Below, piece by piece: positions 23,400 through 33,984 of a stretch of 64,000 nt of DNA. The notes under the pieces are model-generated. The model was not told the origin of the DNA, searched no databases, and worked only from the letters and a program-made list of their open reading frames with translations. Positions within the stretch are counted from its first letter, which is position 1; each line of letters opens with the position of its first letter. Source of the stretch: Mesocentrotus franciscanus (taxonomy: Eukaryota > Echinodermata > Echinoidea > Camarodonta > Strongylocentrotidae); contig CP137673.1 of the NCBI GenBank assembly GCA_037976565.1, positions 62,001 to 126,000 of the forward strand, in the 5' to 3' direction. Both the position numbers and the translations under genes were made by a program.

Positions 23400-25065
23400 C
23401 TTTGGATTCAAAGCGTTACGCCGCCTGCCGCCATCGTCATATTCTTGTGTGCGCTCTAACTGCCACATTCCTTGACGGATTTCTTTCAAATTTTGTATGG
23501 AGGTGTATCTTGGTATAATCTACACACCTATAACTTTTGGTGATGCTGCCCTCAGTGTTCCGTCTTCTATAGGGTAAAAGGCCATATTTTTGTGGATGGT
23601 TTGTGTGCGCTTTTAGGCCACATTTCTCATGGGATTTTGTTCAAATTTTGAACAAAGGTGTATCTTGGTATAATCTAGAAGCCTATAGATTTTGGTGATG
23701 CTGCCTCCAGTGTTCTGTCTTTTATAGGGTCAAAGGTCATATCTTGATAGATGTCTTGTGTGCACTCTAGTGTGCAGTCTAACTGCATCATTTCTGACGG
23801 ATTTCTTTCAAATTTTGTATGGAGGTGTATCTTGGTATAATCTACACACCTCTAACTTTTGGTGATGCTGCCCCCATTGTTCCGTCTTCTATAGGGTAAA
23901 AGCCTATTTTTGTGGATGGTTTGTTTGGGCTCCATAGGCCACATTTCTTTTCAAGGGATTTTGTTCAAATTTTGAACAAAGGTGTATCTTGGTATGATCT
24001 ACAAGCCTATAGATTTTGCTGATGCTGCCTCCAGTGTTCCGTCTTTTATAGGGTCAAAGGTCATATTTTGATAGATATCTTGTGTGCACTCTAGTGTGTG
24101 GTCTAACTGCATCATTTCTTAACAGATTTCTTTCAAATTGAGTATGGAAGTGTATGTTGGTAAAATCTACGCACCTATAGTTTTTGGTGATGCTGCCACG
24201 AGTGTCCCGTGTTTTATAGGGTCAAAGGTCATATGTCTTTTATGCGCTCTAAATGCCACATTTCTTGACAGGTTTCTTTCAAATTTTGTATGGAGATGTA
24301 TCTTGGTACAATCTACTCATCTACACTTTTGGGCGATGCTGCCCTCATTGTTCCGTCTTTTATATGGTCAAAGGTCATATGTCTTTTATGTGCTCTAAAT
24401 GCCACATTTCTTGATGGATTTCTTTCAAATTTAGTATGGAGGTGTATCTTGGTATAATCTACACACCTCTAACTTTTGGTGATGCTGCCCCATTGTTCCG
24501 TCTTTATAGGGTAAAAGCCCATATTTTTGTGGATGGTTTGTGTGCGATCTATAGGCCACATTTCTCAAGGGATTTTGTTCGAATTTTGAATGAAGGTGTA
24601 TCTTGGTACGATTTTGCTGATGCTGCCTCCAGTGTTTTGTCTTTTATAGGGTCATAGGTCATATTTTGGTGGGTGTCTAGTGTGCGCTCTGCAGGTACAT
24701 ATTTCATGACGGATTTCTTTCAAATTTTCTTGGTACAATCTACACATCTACACTTTTAAGCAATGCTGCCCTCATTTTTCCGTCTTTTATATGGTAAAAG
24801 GTCATATGTCTTTATGCGCTCTAAATGCCACATTTCTTACGGATTACTTTCAAATGTTGTATGGAGGTGTGTCTTAGTACAATCTACACATCTTTAGTGT
24901 TTGGTGATGCTGCCACCTGTGTTCCGTCTGTTATAGGGTCAAAGGTTATAATTTGGTCTTTTGTGCGCTCTAACTGCCACATTTCTTAAAAGATTTCTTT
25001 CAAATTTTCTACAGAGATGCATTATACTCTAATCTACACACATATTGGTTTGGTGATGCTGCTCC
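23400..25065. repeat. Tandem array, unit about 155 bases, about 10 copies
   Basis: Each unit carries TTTCTTTCAAATTTTGTATG, GAGGTGTATCTTGGTATAAT, TTTTGGTGATGCTGCC, GTTCCGTCTTTTATAGGGTC and AAAGGTCATAT. The array opens after CCCCCGCAGTATGCCGGTGGGG. Copies differ by substitutions and small deletions. Short open frames in it are by-products. Confidence 0.8.
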
Positions 25066-25860
25066 TATCCAGTCTTGACAATAGTTCGAGCCACTAGTGG
25101 CGATCTCTACATCATCCTTTGTTTCAGGGAGGGAGAAGGGGTCCCTCCTTCGAACATTAGGATGACACAAAATCGCTGCCACTGCCGGGGGATACATTCG
25201 CATTGCGCGGCAATACAGATTGCGATATTTCTAGTTATCATGACATGAAAACTGTTGCCATGACATCCAGTTTCTTTTGTTTTCTGGGATACACTGTGTA
25301 GTCTTTTAATATACAAACATACATGTACTTGGTTTAGTCCGAATATTTGCATAGTTACAATTGGTAATATTTCTGAAAGTGAAGAAAAATGTTCCATTTC
25401 TCTCCGGTCTCTCCTAATACATGGGACTAAATAATTGGCATTACCTTGGTGCATGCTGAACACAAGTACTTTCACTTTGATTTCATTACTTGTTGTGTGA
25501 CAACAAATCAACCCCAAAATTTGGATCTACATGTACTTATTTCTACTGATTACAGAAATAATTGTGTACGGTAAATCTTCCTTGTATATATGTATCTTAG
25601 AATAGAAAGATACCAACTTCCGTCATTTAAGTGAAATCATGTTTAAAATGATTCTTGTTCATTACTCAGATTGTTTTCAACATTTTGTCATGATTAAAAG
25701 ATTTTAATGATGTAATTTTGACTGAAGCATTTTTATACTCCTTTTTTCACTTTATGTTTTATGTATTTATTTAGACTGTGAAAATATGAGAAACACAAAA
25801 ATCAGGACATTTGTATACATTTGGAAGATGTATGAATGCGGAAATGTTATAAAAATGTGA
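25065..25860. other. No gene seen
   Basis: AT-rich DNA with one 136-codon minus-strand frame (25107-25517) that has no recognisable motif and biased, repeat-like content. Confidence 0.4.
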
Positions 25861-25869
25861 TAGCTTCTG

Positions 25870-27930
25870 AATGTATTGCACCGTTTGCACATTTGATCAA
25901 CATTTCTATGTAACATTTTAAGAACATTACGCATAACAACATTGTAATGTTTCTATTAAATGTTTAAATGATATCAAAATATATGGTCTTAGAAATAGAT
26001 GGCTGACATTTTTATAACATTTCCTTCAAACATCCGTAAGATATCATTACAACATCTTGTCAACATTTCTTAATTTACATTTTAAAACATTTGGGGATAT
26101 CATCGAGCAAATGTTTTTATCAAATGTTTAAATAATATCAAAATGTATGGTCTTAGAAATAGATGGCTGACATTTTTATGACATTTACTTCAAACATTAA
26201 AAAGATATCATTACAACATTTCATTAACATTTCTAAAATAACATATTAAAAACATTTTAGAATAACAATATTGTAATGTTTCTATGAAATGTTAAAATGA
26301 TATCAAAATGTATGGTCTTAAAAATAGATGGCTGACATTTTTATAACATTTACTTCAAACATTAATAAGATATCATTACAACATTTCATTAACATTTCTA
26401 AAATAACATATTAAAAACATTTGAGAATAACAATATTGTAATGTTTCTAGGAAATGTTTAAATGATATCAAAATGTATGGTCTTAGAAATAGATGGCTGA
26501 CATTTTTATAACATTTACTTCAAACATTAATAAGATATCATTACAACATTTCATTAACATTTCTAAAATAACATATTAAAAACATTTTAGAATAACAATA
26601 TTGTAATGTTTCTATGAAACGTTAAAATGATATCAAAATGTATGGTCTTAGAAATAGATGGCTGACATTTTTATAACATTTACTTCAAACATTAATAAGA
26701 TATCATTACAACATTTCATTAACATTTCTAAAATAACATATTAAAAACATTTGAGAATAACAATATTGTAATGTTTCTATGAAATGTTAAAATGATATCA
26801 AAATGTATGGTCTTAGAAATAGATGGCTGACGTTTTTATAACATTTACTTCAAACATTAATAAGATATCATTACAACATTTCATTAACATTTCTAAAATA
26901 ACATATTAAAAACATTTTAGAATAACAATATTTTAATGTTTCTATGAAACGTTAAAATGATATCAAAATGTATGGTCTTAGAAATAGATGGCTGACATTT
27001 TTATAACATTTACTTCAAACATTAATAAGATATCATTACAACATTTTATTAACATTTCTAAAATAACATATTAAAAACATTTTAGAATAACAATATTGTA
27101 ATGTTTCTATGAAATGTTAAAATGATATCAAAATGTATGGTCTTAGAAATAGATGGCTGACATTTTTATAACATTTACTTCAAACATTAATAAGATATCA
27201 TTACAACATTTCATTAACATTTCTAAAATAACATATTAAAAACATTTGAGAATAACAATATTGTAATGTTTCTATGAAATGTTTAAATGATATCAAAATG
27301 TATGGTCTTAGAAATAGATGGCTGACATTTTTATAACATTTACTTCAAACATTAATAAGATATCATTACAACATTTCATTAACATTTCTAAAATAACATA
27401 TTAAAAACATTTTAGAATAACAATATTGTAATGTTTCTATGAAACGTTAAAATGATATCAAAATGTATGGTCTTAGAAATAGATGGCTGACATTTTTATA
27501 ACATTTACCTCAAACATTAATAAGATATCATTATAACATTTCATTAACATTTCTAAAATAACATATTAAAAACATTTGAGAATAACAATATTGAAATGTT
27601 TCTAGGAAATGTTAAAATCATATCAAAATGTATGGTCTTAGAAATAGATGGCTGACATTTTTATAACATTTCCTTCTAATATTTGAAAGATATCATTAAT
27701 ATGTTTTATCAACATTTTTGATAATATCAAATTGATAGTGTTATAATGTTTAAGCTTAATGTTAAAAAAACATTTTTATTATGTTTTATTGATGTTGGTG
27801 TCTAACGTTATAAAAATGTTTTCTTGATAATCACAAGACCATACATTTTCATATGATTTTAACATTTGAACAAAACATTTCCCAAATGTTAAGCCAAACA
27901 TTATCATGATGTTCTTATAATGTTTTTGTG
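25870..27930. repeat. 165-bp AT-rich satellite, about 10 copies, with inverted tail
   Basis: The unit includes ATGGTCTTAGAAATAGATGG, CTGACATTTTTATAACATTT, AAGATATCATTACAACATTT and AACAATATTGTAATGTTTCT. Successive GGCTGACA sites fall 165 bases apart (26165, 26330, 26495). Beyond 27665 the copies decay, and at 27830-27860 the sequence is inverted (GACCATACATTTTCATAT), ending near TTTTTGTGCTAGCTGGG. The whole may be one inverted-ended element with an amplified core. It probably sits in an intron or 3' flank of the minus-strand gene at 28174. Confidence 0.9.
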
Positions 27931-28173
27931 CTAGCTGGGAACATGGCTTTCAGCCTTTTACTGCCTATATTTTATTCCTAGGTCTCACATTATACCATCA
28001 TTTTTCATACATTCAGTTTTATAGATAACATAATTGACAATAATTGATAGAAGGAAGTAGAAAAATCGGATAATAGGCAATATTTTCAAAAGCAAGTAGA
28101 CACATTTAAAGAGACATTATATCTTCCTTCTGATTAAATGTAACGAAAGCATGAAAGGTATTGAATAGTTTAC

Positions 28174-28316
28174 TTGGAGATTCTTCAAAGCAGCATCTTT
28201 CTGCTTTCTGGCCTCTGCCAGCTCCATCTCCAAGACCTGGACTTTGATGGCCGAGTCCAGGAACCGATCTTCGAAAGCCTTGGTCTTCTTCTCTGCCGCT
28301 AGCCTCCTCTCTAATT
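28174..28316 (-). CDS. Coiled-coil gene: downstream part of a split exon
   Basis: The minus strand reads ELERRLAAEKKTKAFEDRFL, then VLEMELAEARKQKDAALKNL, and stops at a GTAAAC donor. The charged heptads predict a coiled coil. Its 5' edge abuts the Harbinger inverted repeat, whose last bases (TGTGACAG) would serve as a splice acceptor. In frame it continues DSADLLAK from 30059-30120. The protein is not recognised. Confidence 0.6.
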
Positions 28317-30061
28317 CTGTCACACATAGACGACGCACGGGGGACGCACGGCCCGCGCATTGAAAATTTGCAATTTTGCCAGTGCGTTGTCGTGCGCCCA
28401 ACTTTTGTCGAAGCTAACAGCGAGCTGACACCAAATGCATAGCGTGTTGCTAGCGCGCTGAGCGCATCGTATACAGAGCGCACATGTTAAAAACTTCCAC
28501 GAATGCACAGCGTGTTGCTAGCGCGCTGGACGAATGGTCCACGCATGCACCGCGTTCTCAACGCACAGTCAGCGCGCGAACGACAGAGGTTGGTTTGGTT
28601 TATTTTCCGTATACAAATTAAAAACATACAAGAATACAATTTACAAATATTATTATTAGTAGTATTATTATTTATTTGACCAATCGGAAAGCATGCAATG
28701 AACATAACAATCAGATAATACATAGAAATTTCATAAAACATACAAACAGCTTTAGGAAAGTGGAAAGGAGAGAGAGAAGGATACAATCTGCTGGTCAGGG
28801 GTGACAAAAGCAATTGAAGTTGCTATAATATAGTTGTAGTATAGAGAACAACTGTTTGAAGGACACTTGCAGTTGACGTGCTTTCCATCAAGTGCACCAC
28901 AGTTATGGGGGAAGTTCCACTTCTCCATGAACTTGTCAGATATGGCACGCCATTCATCAGGAGTGGTGGGACACTTCATCATCTCATCCCTGTACTCTTT
29001 GATGATGGCTTTGCACACTTCTGGGATGAGAAGGGATATGGTGTTGTGAGGCACCCTCCACCCATAGGACATATTGAACGATACTTGGTTCCAGAGGCAA
29101 GATGCCGAAGAGTGAGGGCAAGCTTCAGGCCCGGATCAAGGGCATCTCTGTAGGTTGTATTCTGCTTGATGATTCTCTGGCCCACCCTGGTTAGCAGTTC
29201 GTCGAACATCTCTAGGGGCACCCGCATGAAATTCTTGAAGGCTGCCTGGTCTTCGTTACGGAGTTCCACAAGAAGTTGATGATACAGGCCGAACTGTCGT
29301 CGCCTACCGATCCACGGTCGGACCCAGAATCTCCGTTGACTTCTTCTCTTTATCCTTCTCCTGATGACATGGACTTGGTGAATTGCCAGTTCCATGAGGT
29401 TCTGCTGATGTTGGAGAACCGCGATGTCGTATTGTAGGCGCAGCCTGTCGGGACCATCCATCATCTGAGGTGGTTCTTCTAGACAAGATCAGTAGGAACC
29501 TCTGTCATCACACATGAGGGTCGGAGGAGAAGTGATAAGGAGGTGGGGCGGAACCCGTTTATATACCCTTTGGTTACACGCTACGTACACGCCAGGTATA
29601 CGCAAGGAACACGTACGCAGGAAGAACGTTGGGTGCGCTAGAGACACGTTCAGCACTCGCTCAGCACGCTCATATTCGCTGCATGTTCGCTGGACATTCG
29701 TTTGAGACGCGCTAGGTATGCGCTAGGCGTTCGTTAGACCCCAGCCGCCGAACTTACAACGAATAAACAGCGTGTGTTCCGCGCATGTCCGGCGTTGGTC
29801 TAGCGCGCTCTGCGCGTGTTTGGCGTCCTTCTGGCGAGTACAGTCATGCGTCGAGCTCCGCGCACATTTTTGAGCATTCATAAAAAAATCCCGACGCACA
29901 CAGCGAATGACGGCGAACGCATAGCGTTGGTCCAGCGCGCTCGACGAACGAGTAACGAAGGATGACGCACACCTAACGCACGACAACGCACTGGGAAAAT
30001 TGCAAATTTTCAATGCGCGGGCCGTGCGTCCCCCGTGCGTCGTTTATGTGTGACCGCGCCT
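28317..30061 (-). mobile_element. PIF/Harbinger-type DNA transposon, decayed
   Basis: The ends are long inverted repeats. On the left, GACGACGCACGGGGGACGCA, CGGCCCGCGCATTGAAAATT and CAGTGCGTTGTCGTGCG; on the right their complements at 29975-30045, with about 70 bases nearly identical. GC-rich sub-terminal repeats (GCGCGCT, GCATGC) extend the similarity to both sides. The minus strand between them encodes a Harbinger transposase remnant. I could not fix a clean 3-base target duplication. Confidence 0.8.
28752..29464 (-). pseudogene. Harbinger transposase (DDE_Tnp_4 type), N-terminal fragment
   Basis: Two overlapping minus-strand frames make one protein: first an Arg-rich N-terminus with RFWVRPWIGRRRQFGLYHQL and FKNFMRVPLEMFDELLTRVG, then LKLALTLRHLASGTKYRSI, a frame change near 29075, then VPHNTISLLIPEVCKAI, DEWRAISDKFMEKWNFPHNC and GALDGKHVNCKCP. 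This is the standard start of HARBI1-like transposases, and GALDGKH holds the first catalytic Asp. The second Asp and the Glu are gone; the frame drifts after LYYNY. No Myb-like partner gene is seen. It is a dead internal-deletion copy. Confidence 0.85.
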
Positions 30062-30120
30062 TTAGCGAGGAGGTCTGCGCTGTCTCCATCAGCCCCAACA
30101 CAAAGCTTGGAAGCCAGGCT
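30059..30120 (-). CDS. Coiled-coil gene: upstream part of the split exon
   Basis: After a GTTAACAG acceptor the minus strand reads SLASKLCVGADGDSADLLAK and then runs into the Harbinger end (GGCGCGGTCACACA). Its phase (0) matches the exon at 30633-30776. No donor of normal strength is seen at its 3' edge, which supports a coding exon cut by the insertion rather than two natural exons. Confidence 0.55.
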
Positions 30121-30632
30121 CTGTTAACAAACGCGGCAGAAATTGAAGAAAATGATCATTATAATTTCTTTCATTATTGTTCTCAAGACCGTGATAACTG
30201 CCAAAAACTGAAATGCTCTTTAAAAAAAAAAAAAAAATCCGTATAAAATACTGATATTCTGTAAAATTTTATTCCCACCCTTTTATTTATTTGAGTCGTT
30301 TTTAGCGAATGAATTGAAAAGCCGATTTGAAAAAAAGGGAAAGTAAAGCTTTTTCGAACAAACAAAAAAAATTAATACTTGAAGAAAAAAAAGAAGAATA
30401 TTAATGCCAATTTTTTCTTCTTCATATTGATACGTTTATCATTACTTCATGATGACCACTATAAGTTTTATCATCATATTAGCAGTTGTAGCTTTATGAT
30501 TAACCAAGGATGGTCTGTATTTAATAATGACTGGAATATTGTCACGATTATTATTTCAAGTAAACTTTTTGTGGTGGCACTCGAGTTAAAAATAGTTAGA
30601 TTTACATGGTTTAGAATGAAACAGAGACTTAC

Positions 30633-30776
30633 AGCAATCCTTTCCTGGAGTTGTTGTTTTTCCAGGAATTTTTGCAACCACTGCAGCAGGAGCTTACCCG
30701 ACATGTTGCCAGCTGATGCATGGGGAGAGATGGTCGATGGGGAGAATGTTGGATCCTGGGAAGACCAACACAGCTT
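30633..30776 (-). CDS. Coiled-coil gene: upstream exon
   Basis: A 144-base exon on the minus strand, acceptor AAACAG, donor GTAAGT, phase 0 on both sides. It encodes a Ser/Pro-rich lead (SSQDPTFSPSTISPHASAG) and then a helical stretch (KLLLQWLQKFLEKQQLQERI). The gene's function is unknown. It may extend upstream to a weaker exon ending at 31037. Confidence 0.6.
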
Positions 30777-31036
30777 CTGTTTATGTATAAGAATCACAAA
30801 ATATTCATTTAGTTTTTGTGTTGAATATTGGTGAGTTTTTATAATATAGTGTTTGTGTATTTTGTTATAATTATAAGCAACGATTACATAAAAATCACAA
30901 AGGTAGTTTCATTGTATTAATTCCATTTACATACGTCATTATGAATATATCTCCCAAATTAGAAGAAGAAAAAAGATAATTCAAATTTATTCTGTTTTCT
31001 ATTTTTTAATGTATATTTGTATCAAATTTTGCTTAC

Positions 31037-31125
31037 ATCCATGAAATTAGCCATTGGTGTTTTGATGGCAACAAATTGAACAGGAGAAGCTGACCCCATA
31101 CGGGGTTGAGGTCTCAAGACCCAGG
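31037..31125 (-). CDS. Possible further exon of the coiled-coil gene
   Basis: The minus strand is open (PRMGSASPVQFVAIKTPMAN, then FMD) up to a GTAAGC donor whose phase 0 would match the next exon. The acceptor is not clear, so the left edge is a guess. Confidence 0.35.
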
Positions 31126-32450
31126 GGTTTTGGGGGGCGAACGAGTCGATAGCAAAACATCGCCAAAATGTCCGTTTCCGGTGATAGCATAACAGAAACT
31201 GCGGTCTATTAATAGGAGAAAAGGGAAAATCAAGAGAGAGGGGTAAGAAAATGAAGTAGAAATATTTGAGTGGTAGATGAATTTTTGGAAGGGGCCAGGG
31301 TTTGCTACCACAATTCTCATCATTAGAAATTAACTTGCCCATTGACCATGGTGCGGTTGGGGAGAAGGGCATTAAATAATATATGGTGTCCGCCCCCCTA
31401 CTAGGTGAAAGAACTTTGAATTTTAATTTTGCTAGAAATTAGCAACCCAAATTCCAAACTTGTGTGTTTGTTATACTGATAGGTACTAAAAGAGATATAA
31501 AATCTATTTCTTAAAAATAGTGAGGGATAACAAAGAGGGAGATGAAAGAGAGAAAGAAAGCAATGAGATAAGAATAAAGAAAAAGAGCCTTTGAGCTAGA
31601 TAATCAATGTAGCCAACAATAAATATTAATCCCCAAAGAAAGTCAAAAATACCATATACACTGTAGTAGCCCATGCTCCGACCCCAACCAAATTTGCACG
31701 TAGACCTTATGGCTTTATATGCGGAAACGGAGAAGTTTACTTTTATGTCACATTTTCTTTTACTCCTTTCGGAATATTCATCAGTTTTTCTTCAAACTTG
31801 CTCAAGGTACTCAACATTGTTTGAGCGTTAGATACTGACCTGGCGATTGGCAATTACAACTTCAAAACGCAAATAAAAAAGTAAAAACATGAACTGTCAA
31901 AAATAATTTGACTGTAAGTTCTCAAGATCGCAAAATTGCAAAGAGAATGTGGTTTGTTTCCAAAAAAAAAGGTTGTTACCAGGGCGCGCTCAAGTTTTAT
32001 TTATCTTTCTTTCATAACACACTTTACAAATATGACATGAATATAACAAGTTAACAGAATATGGTGTTACAATAGAAAGATGAGGTGACCTTGGTTGAAA
32101 GCAAGGCTTGTGGATTTAAGATCCCTCATGAGTAGCTTATGAGTATGTCCTAAGAGATCAAACTCGTCAGATAAGAATAATGCATACATTTAAATGCTGA
32201 CGAACTAAACTAACTAAACAACTGAGAAAATATAAACATAAATAAGTATAATAAAATCTACTAACTACTAAATAATGGCTATAAACAAGAGAAACAGGAA
32301 AATACTACGAGCAACAGGACTGAAACACAGACAAAAACGAAACAAGACAGACAGATGAATAGATGTGAGAAACGGGAGTAGAATTATGCTGACCTATATA
32401 GTAAATAATTTTCTTAAATATTGATCACAACTATAAATCTTAATCTTAAT
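31126..32450. other. No gene seen
   Basis: AT-rich DNA with G-rich patches at 31120-31140. A 116-codon minus frame (31022-31372) extends through part of it, but only the stretch by the 31037 donor looks coding. TAATCTTAATCTTAATC repeats at 32438-32456 mark the edge of the next repeat. Confidence 0.45.
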
Positions 32451-32459
32451 CTTAATCTT

Positions 32460-32775
32460 GTGGTTACATGCCGTTTTTCCGAAGGTTAGTATTTCCGAAG
32501 GGTCGTATTTCCGAAGGTTCATAATTTCGAAGGTCCGTAATTCCGAAGGTTCGTAAATTCGAAGGCTCGTTACTCCGAAGTTCCGTCATTCCGAAGGTTC
32601 GTAATTCTGAAAATGATATAGGGTTCATAATTCCGAAAGTTCGTAATTCCGAAAATGAAATAGGGTTCGTAATTCCGAAAATGAAATAGGGTTCGTAATA
32701 CCGAAAATGTGATAGGGTTCATAATTCCGAAAATGAAATAGGGTTCATAATTCCGAAAATGAAATAAGTTACCTA
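32460..32775 (+). repeat. CCGAAGGTTCGTAATT array, left arm
   Basis: A degenerate array of TTCCGAAGGTTCGTAATT units outside and AATGAAATAGGGTTCGTAAT units inside. The complementary array, with the same outer/inner order reversed, lies at 40510-40999. Confidence 0.85.
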
Positions 32776-32914
32776 AAAAGGAGGGAAGGGAGGACCGAAA
32801 CGACTTAGCAGCCCCCCCCCCTCTCCATATCAAGGGTCCAAAAAAGGAAAGAGATAAAAGGGGAAAGACAACTATTACTGAATAAGAACCAGTGAATTAT
32901 GTGGCCGCCGGATA

Positions 32915-33400
32915 ATTCTATCTTTCCTTTTGTTATTCTTTGTTTTTATTATTCTATCATTTCCTATTTCTATCTTCATTTCCTTATTCTTTGTTTTTCC
33001 TTCTATCTTCTTCTTCTCCTTCTATCTTTCCTTATGTTAGGCTATTCTTTTTTTTCTTCTGTTTTTCTTCCTCTTTCTATCTACAACATAACATCATGAT
33101 TATGTTTTTTTCCTTCTATCTTCTTCACTTTCTACCTTCCCTTATGTTATTCTTTGTTTTTATTCTTCCATCTTCTTCTCTTTCTATTTTTCCGTATGTT
33201 ACTTTTTGCTTTTATCCTTCCATCATTTTCTCTTTCTATCTTCATTTTTGAATTCTTTGTTTCTCCTTCTACCTTCTGTTCTTTCTATCTTTCCTGTTAT
33301 TATTCTTTGTTTTTATCCTTCTATCTTCTCTTTCTATCTCTCATTATGTTATTCTTTGTTTTTATTTTTCTATCATTTCCACTTTCTCGTCTTCTATTTC
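32915..33400 (+). repeat. Pyrimidine-rich tandem repeat
   Basis: Repeats of TTATTCTTTGTTTTTATTCT and TTCTATCTTCTTCTCTTTCT with a loose period of 45-60 bases. The Phe/Leu/Ser-rich frames across it are by-products of composition. Confidence 0.75.
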
Positions 33401-33595
33401 TAATGCATGAATGCAAAGTAGGTATTGCCTGGGTAATCAGGCTACACATGAAGAGAAAATATACAAAAAACATTCATTTTCACCATTAAAGTTCTAATAA
33501 TATTTTTTAACAGGTTAAGGTATGATTCAAAGCACTAGCTGACATTAAAAGGCGGATGTGATTTATTTAAAAATGCTCAAGAAATGCCTGAACTA

Positions 33596-33860
33596 CAGGC
33601 GCGGATCCAGGGGAGCCGAGCGTGCATTGGCCCCCGCCAAAGAGAGAGAGAGAGAGAGAGAGAGAAGGAAAAGAAGGGAAAGGGAGAGAGGAGAGAAAGG
33701 TAAAGAAAGAGGAAGAAGAAAAGAAAAGGGGGAGGGGCATATTTTGGTCAATGGAGTGGCACCTGTTTGTCACGGAAGGGACACTTTTCTTAGTTTGTGG
33801 AAAGAGTGGGGGTCACCAGCCCCCAGCCCCACCCCCACGCTACAACGGTTCCAACGCCTA
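33596..33860. mobile_element. Possible MITE with CAGGCGCGGATCC end and (GA)n core
   Basis: It starts CAGGCGCGGATCCAGGGG, a common start of hAT-like elements in marine animals, and may end at GGTTCCAACGCCTAG. The core is (GA)n at 33640-33664. The right end is weak. Confidence 0.35.
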
Positions 33861-33984
33861 GGGCTGGGTGGATGTTGAAGGTGCGCGTGAGAGTGTGTGT
33901 TTATGTGTGTGTGTGTGTTTGTGGTCGATTTTGGCAGTGGCTGTTTTAAAAGATGATAGTATGTTTTGTTTTGTAAGTATTTAC

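Noticed and set aside
28106..28173. Continuation of the coiled-coil frame past 28174
   Set aside because: A GTAAAC donor ends the exon, and the residues beyond lose the heptad pattern and soon reach a stop.
28853..29153. Plus-strand frames of 60-91 codons
   Set aside because: They are shadows of the minus-strand Harbinger transposase.
32899..33489. Phe/Leu/Ser-rich frames that look like membrane proteins
   Set aside because: They are translations of a pyrimidine-rich tandem repeat in several frames at once.
33558..33878. Arg/Glu-rich frames of 79-106 codons
   Set aside because: They come from a (GA)n microsatellite and GA-rich DNA; no family match or splice signal.
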